Assembly (NCBI GenBank): GCA_015501055.1 | Contig: JADNYV010000332.1 | Location: 1-37,711 of the forward strand | Origin: Mucidula mucida | Lineage: Eukaryota; Basidiomycota; Agaricomycetes; Agaricales; Physalacriaceae | Length of the DNA stretch: 37,711 nucleotides | Reading direction: 5' to 3' | Part shown: positions 20,033-29,268 of the stretch, piece by piece | Numbering within the stretch: position 1 is the first letter of the stretch | How the letters are laid out: each line of letters opens with the position of its first letter | The notes under the pieces: model-generated | What the model was told of the DNA's origin: nothing | Database searches by the model: none | The model's input: only the letters and a program-made list of their open reading frames with translations | Program-made: the position numbers and the translations under genes

Positions 20033-20828
20033 GCGGTAGGTCTTGAGGCTGGCACCAATGCCGCTTACTCGCACAATGCAAAAGAGAATGAGGAGGGTAC
20101 ACAAGCTATTTGTGGCCACAGTCATTGAGTAATAAACCAGTGACCAATTAGTGCGGCTGGCATCAACAAAGCCGATGTCAGCAACAAAGGAGACTAGCCA
20201 TGCAGGCACTGACTGAAAACAAAATATTAAAGGAACATGCTTGCAGAGCAATGAGACTTACCGGTCTCAGTGATTACACAAAGGCTGGGCACAGCAAGGA
20301 TTTTTAGATTTCCGCCGTACAACACCCAACAGCGCCAAATCTAATTAAAGCAATCAGTGGTTCAGAATCGCTTAAGTGTCAATGGGGGTACACACCAAGA
20401 TCAGGTCTGCTACAAGGACACATAGAACACGAAGTACATCTTCGGCAAGGCCCAGTGGTGCGCCACCAACAAGGTAAAAGTTGAACTCCGTCTCCAATGA
20501 TGTTCCATTAGAGATGAAGAGTAGGCCAATATAGTCCCATGCCAAGCTCAGAATGACGGTGTTAGCAGCCCATAAGAAGGAAATGATGCTGGCGAGGGTG
20601 ATCTGTTTGCGATTGGGCTGCGTGCTCTCGCCTAGAAAAGGTGTTGACATGAAATGGGGGATTTTGTCAAGGACGAGAAGAACTTACTTATATAATATAA
20701 CACAGTGAAGAGATGCAGGTGTGAATACCGTGGCAGAAGGCCAGGAGAATGGCTGGATGTAACGTCATAGACATGAGAGTCTGAACATCAGCTACGGTGA
20801 GCCCGGCGTCTTGGAATGTGGCAGACAT

Positions 20829-21651
20829 GACGGTTTCGAATTGCTGACTTCCATGGCGATCTACCTCTTTATATGCAATACAACAAAGCCAGAGAAATAG
20901 CGAAACAGCCATGGGCGCCGCATTCCCTCAACCTGCGTTCATTTTGATGTTTGAATGAACCTGTGGAGGTACATGCACCACATCGCTGTGTTGTATCAAT
21001 TAGGTCGGCTCTAGTAGTATTCCGATTAGGACAAAGAAGCGCACAGGGACTCACGAAACCTGCACATCTCCTACTCAACGCGACGAGTACTTATCGGTGG
21101 AGGCGACCTGTACCAACGAAGGAACAATATCCGGGGGAAGCGGAAGAACAACCTGTTTTATCAGTACGAAGATGTGATGTGATCAGAGTAGTGAAGTAGT
21201 GCCATTTATGAGAGAGGTTGAGGAACAGGATCTTTGAACTTGGACGTATACCGTCCTCGTCCGTGATGGTCAGAAACAATCCGCCGGGCCGGCGATCTCC
21301 GAGCTTGGCTCTTACCATCATCTCCTCAGGCTGCTATGTAAGTTTTACTGCAGGCGCTGCGATGACATTCTAAGTCTCATGTACAGCTTAAATTCACTTC
21401 TGCGGGACACTTCAATCTTTGCTGTCCAAATTCTACGACAGTCAATTATTTTGATGGTGGCGATGATGGTGCTGACGGTCGCGAACCCTTGAAAGCACTC
21501 AGTCTCGCTACTGTTTGCAACTCGAAAACTCATATTAGATTTCGGCTGAAAGGAATGTGGAGTAAGTACTTCAATATATAAATATGTTAAGGTGAGAATT
21601 TTCGGTTGCCAGAACCACGCCAGCGCATACACCATGACCCGCTTACTAACC
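20829..21651. other. Promoter side of copy B and downstream spacer of copy C
   Basis: A TATA-like ATATAAA on the minus strand (20868-20874) lies about 40 bp before the copy B start. The stretch around 20990-21190 resembles the one upstream of copy C (23080-23400), showing that the tandem duplication included upstream DNA. About 21300-21400 contains one copy of the repeat found at 23.9-24.7 kb. No further gene was seen. Confidence 0.5.
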
Positions 21652-22889
21652 TCAAATCTTGCCTGCATCCTGAGACGCCGGTGCGCCACGTCCTTCATCT
21701 CCGTCCGAGCCTTGCCCACGCGCCTCTAGATCGATGTTCCCTGAGTTCGTAGTCGTCGTTTGTGCGCTTTGGTTTGGCGCACTGGCAAACTGCAATGACT
21801 CGGTGACTGAGAGAACATTGCTCCGCATGTGCGGAAGGGATGGGCGGGTCCACGAGTCGTCGGGACGTGATTGCCCAGCCATGACACGGGCTATGATGAG
21901 GGTGGGCGCGATACCCTGGAAATAAGAGTCAGTATGACGGTGGACAGCTAGTTGATGAGCACCTACAGTGATGCTGTAGGACATCACCTGAGGATAGCTG
22001 AAGGCAGTCATAACTGTCACACTATCGTTGTAAAACTCATATGCATATACAACAACGAGAGCAATGTAGATGATGGCATACATAGCAGCCGATTCGACGA
22101 GGATCTCGATAATGCCGCGGTAGGTCTTGAGGCTGGCACCAATACCGCTAACCCGCACAATGCGAAGGAGGATGAGGAGGGTACACAAGCTGTTTGTGGC
22201 CACAGTCATTGAGTAATAGACCAGCGACCAGTTGACTTGGCTGGCGCCAGTAAAGCCAAAATTTGCAGAATTGGCGACCATAAGTATGCAGGCACTGACT
22301 GAATAGAAAATATAAAAGTGACATGTGTGCAGAGTAATGGGACTTACCGGTCTCAGTGATGACACAAAGGCTGGGTACAGCAAGGATTTTCCGATTTCCG
22401 CCATATAACACCCAGCAGCGCCAAATCTAATCATAGGTTCACAATGACCTGAGTGTCAATAAGTGTACATACCAAGATCAACTCTGCCACAAGGACACTC
22501 AGAACACGAAGTACATCTCCGGCAAGGCTCAGTGATACACCAGGGGAAAAGTTGAACTCCGTCTCCAATGATGCTCCATGAGCAATGAATGTCTGGCCAG
22601 TAAGTTCCCAGTTCAAACTCAAAATGAGGGTGTTTGCAATCCATAAGAACAAGATGATGCTGGCAAGAGTGATCCGTTTCCGATTGGGCTGTGTGCTCTC
22701 AACTGAATATGCTGAGATGGGGAATTCTGTCGAGGATGAGAAGCACCTACTGATAAAATATAATGCAATAAAGAAAATGCATGTATGAATTCCGTGGCAG
22801 AAGGCAAGGAGAATCGTAGGATGCAAATTGGTGGACATGAGAGACTGAACATCAGCCACGGTGAGCCCGTAGTCCTCAAAAGTCGACAT
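21652..22889 (-). CDS. Seven-helix membrane protein, copy C, intact (347 aa)
   Basis: Exons on the minus strand are 22889-22751, 22702-22473, 22426-22348, 22298-21967 and 21915-21652. The four introns are 46-51 nt with GT-AG ends, and phases join without stops. The protein has about seven hydrophobic segments: LHPTILLAFCHGIHTCIFFI, ITLASIILFLWIANTLIL, the LRVLSVLVAELILIW region, the KILAVPSLCVITET region, YYSMTVATNSLCTLLILL, AAMYAIIYIALVVVYAY and GIAPTLIIARV. A hydrophilic C-terminal tail of about 75 aa follows. The layout is that of an uncharacterised, expanded Agaricomycete polytopic family; receptor-like topology is possible but unproven. Predicted location is a membrane with the tail cytosolic. 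A TATAAAAA box lies about 45 bp upstream (minus, 22928-22935). It is the functional paralog of broken copies A and B. Confidence 0.8.
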
Positions 22890-22927
22890 GATGGTTTATG
22901 ATTCTCTGACTTACGCGGCCGCCTCCC

Positions 22928-22935
22928 TTTTTATA
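22928..22935 (-). promoter_or_regulatory. TATA box of copy C
   Basis: ATATAAAA on the minus strand about 40 bp upstream of the ATG at 22889. A related box stands at the same place before copy B. Confidence 0.55.
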
Positions 22936-23298
22936 TGCAATACGACGAAGCCGTGAAAAAATTGGAACGGCGATAGACTGACGGTGTCCACGGTGACGCA
23001 GCCCGTGATCGTCGTCTTGTTGAGTACACAGGTACATGTCCGGTCTAAGAAGAACCATATCTTGTTGTAAATCAATATCTATGAGATCGACTCTAGTGAG
23101 ATGATCAGGACGAATCTCGGGAAAGAAGGCAAAGGGACTGACAAGAATACCGTGTCACCCTTTATGAGTGACTAGCCAGCGCATGTAAATCGTCTCCAGC
23201 TCAAATCGACACGTCCTCGGAGGTCGCTTTGAAGCCTACGTACCTACAAATTCGCGTACTGTATCAGGACAATTAGGATATGCAGCAACAACCTTCCA

Positions 23299-23870
23299 TC
23301 AACAACAAAGACACGGAGCAAACTCTTTAGATCAAGAAGCAGAAAATGCAGTGTACTGTTCCGTCAGTACGATGAAGCCAAGCGATTTGAATAGAGGAAC
23401 TCTCGTTCGATCACCCAAAGAAAAAAGCTTGGATGGGTCGTATTCGAGTTCCGGAACACGCCACGACTAAGAGGGTCCCTAGGTTTGTTTGATAACTCCG
23501 CGTATACATGTCGGGCCAAGACGAGGAGTCGCCGAGTAGCTCGGGAGTCGGTTGTGAAGTCACTAGGTGGGTACGCGTCGTCGATGATCTTCTCAGCTGT
23601 CAACAAAGATGTAGTAGGACAGTCGACACGGAGCAGACTGATCAGCGCGAAGAGCAGAAAATGTAAGAGACTGTTCTGTCAGTTTGAAGAAGAAGATGCG
23701 ATTTGAATAGGTATGATCCTCTTAGCCATCGACTTCCTGTAGCCACACCGACGACAGTCACTCATTTGGTTTGATGATTTCAGGTGTACGTGTCGGGAAA
23801 AGACGAGGAGTCGCCGAGCAGCTCGAGTGTAGTTACTGGATGGGTAGTCGCGATGGTCAGAAGCAACCTG
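23299..23870. repeat. Diverged tandem duplication, unit about 300 bp
   Basis: Blocks around 23299-23580 recur about 297 bp later (23598-23870). Examples are CAACAAAG with ACACGGAGCA, AGCAGAAAATG, CTGTTC(C/T)GTCAGT, GCGATTTGAATAG and AAGACGAGGAGTCGCCGAG. There is no coding signal. A related fragment lies upstream of copy B (about 21140-21200), so this is old promoter-side DNA of the seven-helix genes that was duplicated again. Confidence 0.6.
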
Positions 23871-23889
23871 CGGGCCGGTAATCATGATC

Positions 23890-24620
23890 GACAAGCTTGT
23901 CTCCTGCCAACATCTCCTGACATGTACTCGTTCTCCTTGCCGGTTATGAATGCCCTACGTCTGCTTGTGAGTCCTCTTGAACGCGCTGTGGTGGAATCTT
24001 GATTCTCATGTATTGTGCAGCTTTAAAATTACATCCACGACTCGTTTTCTCTGTCCATTATCTACGCGTTTCTTGGGAAATGGAACCCGCCTTGCATTAT
24101 CATCTGGATTGGACGGGCAAAGGCGCCCACGCAAAGAGACGGAGCCGGACTGTGCGTTATCATTCTCCGCGCCTTCAGAAAATATCACGTTTTTCAATTA
24201 CATTGGTAGTCAGCATCCTTCGCTCTGCGGCTAAGCGCACGTCGGATAATGTGGGGCGTATTTCAGCTCAGCCTGTCTTGTGTTCTGCATGAACGATGCA
24301 CTGAACGATAGCCCGGCCACACCTCTATCTTTCTTTGCGCAGGCATGAGTTTGTCTCCTGCCATCATCTCCTCACCTGTACTTGTTCTCCTGGCTAGAAC
24401 GCCATATGTCTGCTTGTAAGTCCTCATGAACGCGCTGTGCTGAAATTTTGAGCCTCATGTATTGTGCAGCTTTTAAATCACCTCCACGCCTCGTTTTCTC
24501 TCTACACGTTTCTTGGGAACCGTGCACAATTGGGAACCCGCCTTGTATTCTCATCTGGATTGAACGCCCACACAAAGAGACGGAGACGGACTGGGTGTTA
24601 TCATTCTCCAGGACTTTTTA
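23890..24620. repeat. Diverged tandem duplication, unit about 455 bp
   Basis: The segment starting TTGTCTCCTGCC (about 23897) recurs at 24351 and stays alignable to the TTATCATTCTCC motif (24160 and 24599). It includes GAACGCGCTGTG, CATGTATTGTGCAGCTTT, CTCGTTTTCTCT, TTTCTTGGGAA and AAAGAGACGGAG. A third, partial copy is at 21318-21400. No gene is visible in it. Confidence 0.6.
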
Positions 24621-24699
24621 GCTCAAGCTATGTCTAGTTGCCTTTGAAATATCATGTATGTCGAAGCGCACGTCCGATAATGGAGGGCGCAGCCTGTCT

Positions 24700-25663
24700 T
24701 GTCTTGTGAACGACGCACCGCAGTCACACTCGTATTTCTCTTAACACACTTGGCGTACGCTTCCTGGTAAGGCAGCGGCATGTCCAACTTTTACTTCTGA
24801 TATGTCCATCCCATCTCCAAGACGGCCATAACCTTGATCCAAAGTAGATACACGAGGTCGTGTACGCGAAGATCCCCGGCCGCACTCGCACAGCGATGGG
24901 TAAGGCATCGGCATGCCCAATCGGCCACAACCTCGGATCCTCTCCCAGGCGCTCCAATATGAAACTCCTCGGGTGGCGTGAAGAAACATCCTCCAATTTT
25001 GCACAACTAAAACATCCTTTTCGATCTCCGCTCGCGCATTTTTGGAGGAAGAAGAAGATGAAGCCGGGAGTTTGATCGCTACTATGACTGCCTCACCATA
25101 CCTGGAGTTCAGAAATGAGGTGGTTTTTTTTTGGATCGAAACCATTGCGCCAACAATTCGGATGAGGCCTCCACCCCTCACCCGTACACACAAACGAGTA
25201 CCTTTTTCCCAGACGCTTTACTTCCTTTTATGGCAGAAGGGAGGGCTCGGAACGGGACATTTCTTTTTCTTTTTCAGGTGGGGTTTTTGGATTCCACTCT
25301 GATTTTCTTCTGAATCCGCGGCGTCTCTCGCAACAGGGTATGGTGTACGAGGTCGAGCGGTGCCGGTTTTTCGTCTTGATGGATGGAAACCGTTGGCCCT
25401 TTCCTTAGGACCAAGTTGAAATTCGGTTGACGCTCCGAGATGAAGTTATCCAAGGAAAAGGTCAGGTTCGTCGTGACTTCAATACGCTTCCTAGGCTGTT
25501 TTTCTCCACTTCACCGGCAAAGCTACGCGTCAAATGGGAAAAAAAGGTATGCATCTTCCACTTTCAACACGGGAGTAATCCGAACGTCCTCCTCCTCTTC
25601 CAGCAGCGCCGAGGAGCGGTAGTCGTAGATTGTCCATCTCTATAATAAATACACTGTCCAATC
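24700..25663. other. No gene recognised
   Basis: Several overlapping open frames exist on both strands (for example minus 25193-24741), but none has a recognisable domain. A short internal repeat (GTAAGGCA(G/T)CGGCATG at about 24767 and 24900) is present. The right end holds the 3' side of the Sds22-like gene. Confidence 0.4.
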
Positions 25664-26677
25664 CTATCTCCTCACATACGTCGCATCAATCTGCTCTACC
25701 CAAGGCAACGACAACATAATCTTCCTCCTATAATGAACGCCCTCTTCCGCCTGACACGGATTCGCCTCTAAATAAACCGTCTTTAGCTTCTTGAGCACCT
25801 CCATCTTCACAAGCACCTCCCCCAGCGCCCCCAGCTTATTCCCATTAACCCAAAACTCTTCGAGCGTCTCGCCCAGATGCGCTATACCCTCGATCTTCTC
25901 TATAAAGTTGTTTCCCACATCCAGCGTGTTGAGCTTGAGGCAGTGCTCTAGGCCTTCCAGCTTTTGTACGCCATTGTGGCTTAGATAAAGCTCCTCGACG
26001 CTGGGCGGGATGCCCTCGATCTTTGTGATGCGGTTGGATTGGAGAGAGAGGATGCGCAGGCGGGGGAGGGAGATGGTGGATAAGGCGTTTAATGATGTGA
26101 GCTTGTTCTTGCCGAGCCAGAGCTCTTCGAGCGCTGGGAGATCTGGGAGGCCGGTGAGCTCGCGGATGCGATTCCCGCCTAGCTCTAGGCTTCGGAGGTG
26201 CTGACATGCGTCGCCTGCTAGGTGGATCTGGGATATCTTGTTCTGGACAAAGTACACGACCTCGAGGGTAGGGGGGAGCGGGGAGGGGATGGACTTGAGT
26301 AGGTTGAATGAGAGATCGAGGATTTTGAGGTTTGAGAGGTGGGGGGAGGAGAGGGATAGAGAGTCGTTTTTGAGCTTGTTGTCGTAGCAATCGAGCTCTT
26401 GGAGGGTGCCAGAGGCGGGGAAGAGATCGGCTGGGATTGATGTGAGTTGGTTTTGGCGGACGCAGAGGCGTGCGAGGGAGTGGAAGCGGGAGAGGGAGGG
26501 AGGGAGCGCGTTTAGGCGGCAGTGGACGAGGTCGATGTCGGTGGTGGAGTCATCCAAGTCCAAGAGCGGGTCTTGGTCGACGATTCCCTCGTCTGGGTCA
26601 TCGGGTTCTGGGGATGATGGGGGAGGAGAAGGGGTGGGCGGTGGGGCGGGGAGCTCGACGCGTGCTGATTTGACCAT
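25664..26677 (-). CDS. sds22: Protein phosphatase 1 regulatory subunit, Sds22/PPP1R7-like
   Basis: Sds22 is a leucine-rich-repeat protein that binds the PP1 catalytic subunit and acts in PP1 maturation and mitosis. The product is 337 aa, close to the yeast and fission yeast proteins, and encoded by one exon. An acidic, proline-rich N-terminus (residues 1-50) is followed by about eleven 22-residue repeats of SDS22 type (LEELWLGKNKLTSLNAL, LRILSLQSNRITKIEGI, VEELYLSHNGVQKLEGLEHC, LNTLDVGNNFIEKIEGI, LEEFWVNGNKL). The C-terminal LRR cap (VYLEANPCQ, YRRKIMLSLPWVEQIDATYV) is typical of the family. I place the start at 26677 (MVKSARVELPAPPP): the frame stays open another 147 codons upstream, but that part is arginine-rich shadow of the neighbouring SH3 gene. 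It lies 61 bp downstream of that gene on the same strand. Confidence 0.9.
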   Translation of the reverse strand: MVKSARVELPAPPPTPSPPPSSPEPDDPDEGIVDQDPLLDLDDSTTDIDLVHCRLNALPPSLSRFHSLARLCVRQNQLTSIPADLFPASGTLQELDCYDNKLKNDSLSLSSPHLSNLKILDLSFNLLKSIPSPLPPTLEVVYFVQNKISQIHLAGDACQHLRSLELGGNRIRELTGLPDLPALEELWLGKNKLTSLNALSTISLPRLRILSLQSNRITKIEGIPPSVEELYLSHNGVQKLEGLEHCLKLNTLDVGNNFIEKIEGIAHLGETLEEFWVNGNKLGALGEVLVKMEVLKKLKTVYLEANPCQAEEGVHYRRKIMLSLPWVEQIDATYVRR

Positions 26678-26738
26678 GATGGTTGGTGGTAAAAGATATG
26701 GATGATGACTCAGCAATAAATTACAATATAGATTGTGA

Positions 26739-27365
26739 TCATGGATCGTGCACTGCTTGTAGATAGCTCTCTGGTACCAACGCATGTCCCCCTTGACGTT
26801 CGACGACTGCCCATCCGACACCGCCACCCCGCCCCACCACAACCACCTCTTCGTCTTCCGCCAATGACATTTCTGACGCGCTCTCTGCTTGAAAGGGGTA
26901 TAGCGCGCGGTATCGACCTGGTGGGAGAGCGCCTTCCTCTTCCTCTTCGTCCTCCTCCTCATCGTCCTCATCATCATCCGAGTATGCAAAATTCCTATCA
27001 AAGTCGCCCTGAGGAGGCACGCTCCCTGTTGCGCCTGCATGAAATGTCCAGCTGAGGCGATTGATGCCCCATTTAAAAGTATCATCTTCCTCTGTTTCCT
27101 CTTCCTCCTCTTCATCATCAGATTGGTTGGGTGGGAACGGCGGGCAGAACAAGGGTGAAGAGGTCGGGTACGCGTAGTCGCGGATGAGTATGCGTGAGCA
27201 TGATGGGGAGGGTGATGGGGCGGCAGAGCGGGACGTGCGGCGGGAAGTGGCGGGTGAAGGTGGTGCGGGGCGGTGTGTGGAGAGAGTGGAGGATGCCGAG
27301 TCGTGTTTGGGTTTGAGGGTGAGGGTCGGGCCAGCCGACGTTGTTGTTGTTGTTGATGTGGCCAT
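26739..27365 (-). CDS. SH3-domain protein, Nbp2/Skb5-like
   Basis: The product is 208 aa in one exon. The N-terminal third is serine/threonine/proline-rich, the middle has an ILIRDYAYP motif and two strongly acidic runs, and the C-terminus is a single SH3 domain (about residues 150-205). The SH3 shows the ALYPF (ALYDY-type) motif, the acidic RT/n-Src region (EMSLAEDEEVVVV), the conserved Trp (GGVGWAVVE) and the ALVPESYLQAV end. The RD(F/Y)AYP motif plus an isolated C-terminal SH3 recalls Nbp2 of budding yeast and Skb5 of fission yeast, adaptors linking PP2C phosphatases or PAK kinase to MAPK signalling. That orthology is inferred from layout. It is divergent from the Cbp3 gene with only 54 bp between start codons. 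Confidence 0.85.
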   Translation of the reverse strand: MATSTTTTTSAGPTLTLKPKHDSASSTLSTHRPAPPSPATSRRTSRSAAPSPSPSCSRILIRDYAYPTSSPLFCPPFPPNQSDDEEEEEETEEDDTFKWGINRLSWTFHAGATGSVPPQGDFDRNFAYSDDDEDDEEEDEEEEEGALPPGRYRALYPFQAESASEMSLAEDEEVVVVGRGGGVGWAVVERQGGHALVPESYLQAVHDP

Positions 27366-27419
27366 TATCGTGGTCAGAAAGCAAAAGCAGGTGAAACCCT
27401 AACCCTACCTCTTGCTCTC
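27366..27419. promoter_or_regulatory. 54-bp divergent promoter region with telomere-like box
   Basis: The start codons of the SH3 gene (minus, 27365) and the Cbp3 gene (plus, 27420) are separated by only 54 bp. Core promoter elements must overlap this space or the coding regions. AAACCCTAACCCTA at 27394-27407 is two telomere-type repeats, the kind of site bound by Tbf1/telobox factors in fungi. No TATA box is evident. Confidence 0.6.
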
Positions 27420-28575
27420 ATGCTACGCAGGTACGCGAGCACCCAAGTCGTTCCTCGTCATCCGAGGCTCTCAGCGCGTCTTGTGCCGTCGCCAGAGTCA
27501 GAGACGTGGCTGACGCGAAAAGTAAAAGACTCGAAAGCCTGGGCCGCCTTTTTCAACGCCGCCATCTTCGTTCTTGGCTACTCGAGCACAACTCAGACCG
27601 CGGCGGCTCGCAACTACCATCTGTACGCCCACGCCTGTGCACGCGCCCCAGAGCGTAACATCGATTTCTGGGTCAATGGTCCGTATTTCTCTCTTCAAAC
27701 AACCCATTTCTTGTCTCACCCGTATAATATCAGAATGCCACCTCCCCCCAACGTTCCAGTCCTACTTTCTCGTCGCCAACATCCACGTATGGCTCATCGC
27801 AGCCCGTCTCCGTGCCCTCCCCCACACCGCGCACGTGCAGACCCTCGTAGACCACTTTTTCATCGACATTGAGGACCGCATACGCATGATCCTCCGTCCC
27901 CCGCCCCAGCCCGTAGAGCCCTACACCCTCCTCACCACCTTTTATCCCGAGCCCCTCCCCGCGCCCAAGACGAACAAGGCCCCAGAAACGCTCGTCACGC
28001 GCCAGATGAAAGTATTCCGCGATCAATGGCAGGGTATGTGGGTCAGCCTCGACCACGGCCTCGTAGCAGGCGACGAGCATCTCGCCGCCACCATCTGGCG
28101 GAACGTCCTCGGCGCGCGCGGGGCCCACGGGATCAACAGCACACCCCCCACCGCCGCAGACCCGTTTCCCGAAAAAAAGGGCGGCGCGTCCCTCGCTAGC
28201 CACGGCGCGCCGCCCTCGCCCATCCCCTTCTCGTCCTACCCCGCTTTCCCCGAGCTTTCCCTCGCTTTGACGCGCTATATCCGCCGCGAGCTTAAGCGTC
28301 TCGAAAATATCCCAGACTCGGTCTTTCTTAACGATGACGTCCCTACGATGTGTCGCGTCGTCGCACAGTGGGGCCCCATTCCGTACCCAGACCCTATGCG
28401 CGATGGTACAAGGCCGCAAACGGACGCGGAAAAGAGTCAGGCTCGCGATCTGCTCTTGCTCGACGAGGCCCTTCCGCCCAAGCCGGAGGATAAATACTCA
28501 AAAGTCGATATCGACAGTGATTTAAAGCTGTTTGGGGCGGAGGTTGGCAGCAAGAAGGAGCGCATTAAAGAGTAG
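27420..28575 (+). CDS. CBP3: Ubiquinol-cytochrome c chaperone (Cbp3/UQCC1-like), mitochondrial
   Basis: Cbp3 works with Cbp6 at the mitochondrial ribosome tunnel to fold newly made cytochrome b and start complex III assembly. Exon 1 (27420-27678) and exon 2 (27734-28575) join in phase 1 across a 55-nt intron (27679-27733, GTCCGT to ATATCAG), giving 366 aa. The N-terminus (MLRRYASTQVVPRHPRLSAR) is basic and hydroxylated, as expected for a matrix presequence. Across the join the text reads INFWVN-like then CHLPPTFQSYFLVANIHVWL, followed by RLRALPH, DHFFIDIEDRIRM, MKVFRDQWQGMWVSLDHGLV, DEHLAATIWRNVLGARG and ALTRYIRRELKRLENIPD, all characteristic of the family (PF03981). Several large antisense frames are shadows of its GC-rich codons. 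It shares a short divergent promoter with the SH3 gene. Confidence 0.9.
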
Positions 28576-28633
28576 TCTGTCGTTGGTAGTTTAGCTCAAT
28601 TCAACGATATTTTTCGCTTGTAGTGCTCGTATC

Positions 28634-28638
28634 AAAAA
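28634..28638 (-). terminator. Pol III T5 terminator of tRNA-Gln
   Basis: AAAAA on the plus strand gives TTTTT downstream of the tRNA on the minus strand. Confidence 0.6.
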
Positions 28639-28669
28639 TTGCTACCCGTTCCTTCTGGATGACCTTCAT

Positions 28670-28766
28670 AGGCACTACCAGGGGTCGAACCTGGGTTATG
28701 GGAAAGCAACATTGGTGTTAAAAGACTTTATCAGAATCCCATGTACTGCCGCTACACTATAGCGCC
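28670..28766 (-). tRNA. tRNA-Gln (anticodon CTG) with 26-nt intron
   Basis: The minus strand folds as a cloverleaf. Acceptor GGCGCTA pairs with TAGTGCC (one G-T pair), with discriminator T. The D arm is GTGT/GTAC with loop AGCGGCA. Anticodon stem TGGGA/TCCCA has loop TTCTGA plus T38, and the T arm is CCAGG-TTCGACC-CCTGG. The anticodon CTG (plus-strand 28732-28734) reads CAG. A 26-nt intron (28705-28730) sits in the canonical position after nucleotide 37. Internal promoter boxes are intact, and a T5 run follows 32 nt after the 3' end. Confidence 0.93.
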
Positions 28767-29234
28767 GTGTCTCGCATTTTGACGGGATCGCTCTATCTGT
28801 TCTCAGTGTGTATATTAAGAACTAGTATTGCGCTTGCACTTAATAGTAGCAAAACATGCCTTCAGAAATCACTTGTCCGACCTAGCACACTCAAAGGGTC
28901 CTGCCTGGAAGCAACACATCTAGCGAGCAGACTGACTTGCGATGATGTTCCTTTGTCATGACACAAAATAGTACTCACAATCTTAACATAAAGTGTCATG
29001 CCGGAGTGAACTCATCTTTCCTTTGTGAGACAGATGCTCCAAGTTTGATGGTTGAATCTTGAGCAGTCATGGTAAAATCAACACAGCTCTCGTACATTAC
29101 TATACACGTACCAATACCACTGGATGGCAGCTTTAATACAAGGGCTTCCCAGATTCGGGATGGTGAGGCTACATCGGTATAGCGTATTAAGGAATGATCC
29201 CGTGGCGCACGCCGGTAGTTGCCGGCGATCGTAG
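28767..29234. other. Presumed U3/upstream part of the copia LTR; boundary unresolved
   Basis: No coding signal. By position this should hold the start of the 5' LTR of the copia element. Candidate LTR starts are TGTCATGACA (28954) and TGTATATT (about 28809), but the partner LTR is outside the window, so the edge cannot be fixed. GCGCACGCCGGTAGTTGCCGGCG (29196 on) contains a small inverted repeat just before the TATA box. Confidence 0.35.
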
Positions 29235-29242
29235 TATTTAAG
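29235..29242 (+). promoter_or_regulatory. TATA box of the copia element
   Basis: TATTTAAG lies about 30 bp before the start of the 69-bp repeat (29269), placing the expected transcription start at or very near the repeat's first base. Confidence 0.5.
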
Positions 29243-29268
29243 TCTCTCTCGTTGCGCTCGTAACCCTC

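Larger units (their letters stand above)
15482..20828 (-). pseudogene. Seven-helix membrane protein gene, copy B, interrupted by a hAT transposon
   Basis: Starting MSATFQDAGLTVADVQ at 20828, it follows the intact copy C exon by exon: LHPAILLAFCHGIHTC, then STQPNRKQITLASIISFLW, VLRVLCVLVADLIL, and NWSLVYYSMTVATNSL with LKTYRGI up to 20025. The hAT element sits inside exon 4, and the gene resumes at 15957 with EILVKSAAMYAIIYIALLVV and GIAPTLIIARVMAGQ, ending near 15482. Besides the 4-kb insertion, exon 1 reads into a stop next to the first donor (TATATAAGTAAGT). Nucleotide identity to copy C is high, so the two are a recent tandem duplication and this one has been disabled. The encoded family is uncharacterised. 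Confidence 0.8.

Noticed and set aside
23299..24620. CRISPR-like or satellite array
   Set aside because: The repeats are few, long and diverged, without uniform spacers. The genome is eukaryotic.
24741..25193. 150-aa minus-strand frame as a gene
   Set aside because: Contains an internal DNA repeat and no domain. Several overlapping frames are equally long, so coding status is not supported.
26678..27118. N-terminal extension of the Sds22-like frame by 147 codons
   Set aside because: The extension is an arginine/lysine-rich shadow of the SH3 gene in another frame. The family normally starts close to the first repeat, and MVKSARVELP at 26677 is a natural start.
27394..27407. Telomeric repeat tract
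   Set aside because: Only two units, placed between two conserved housekeeping genes. It is a promoter box rather than a telomere or interstitial telomere array.
27730..28419. 229-aa minus-strand open frame opposite Cbp3
   Set aside because: Translation is glycine/valine-rich with no domain. It mirrors the GC-biased codons of the real Cbp3 exon.
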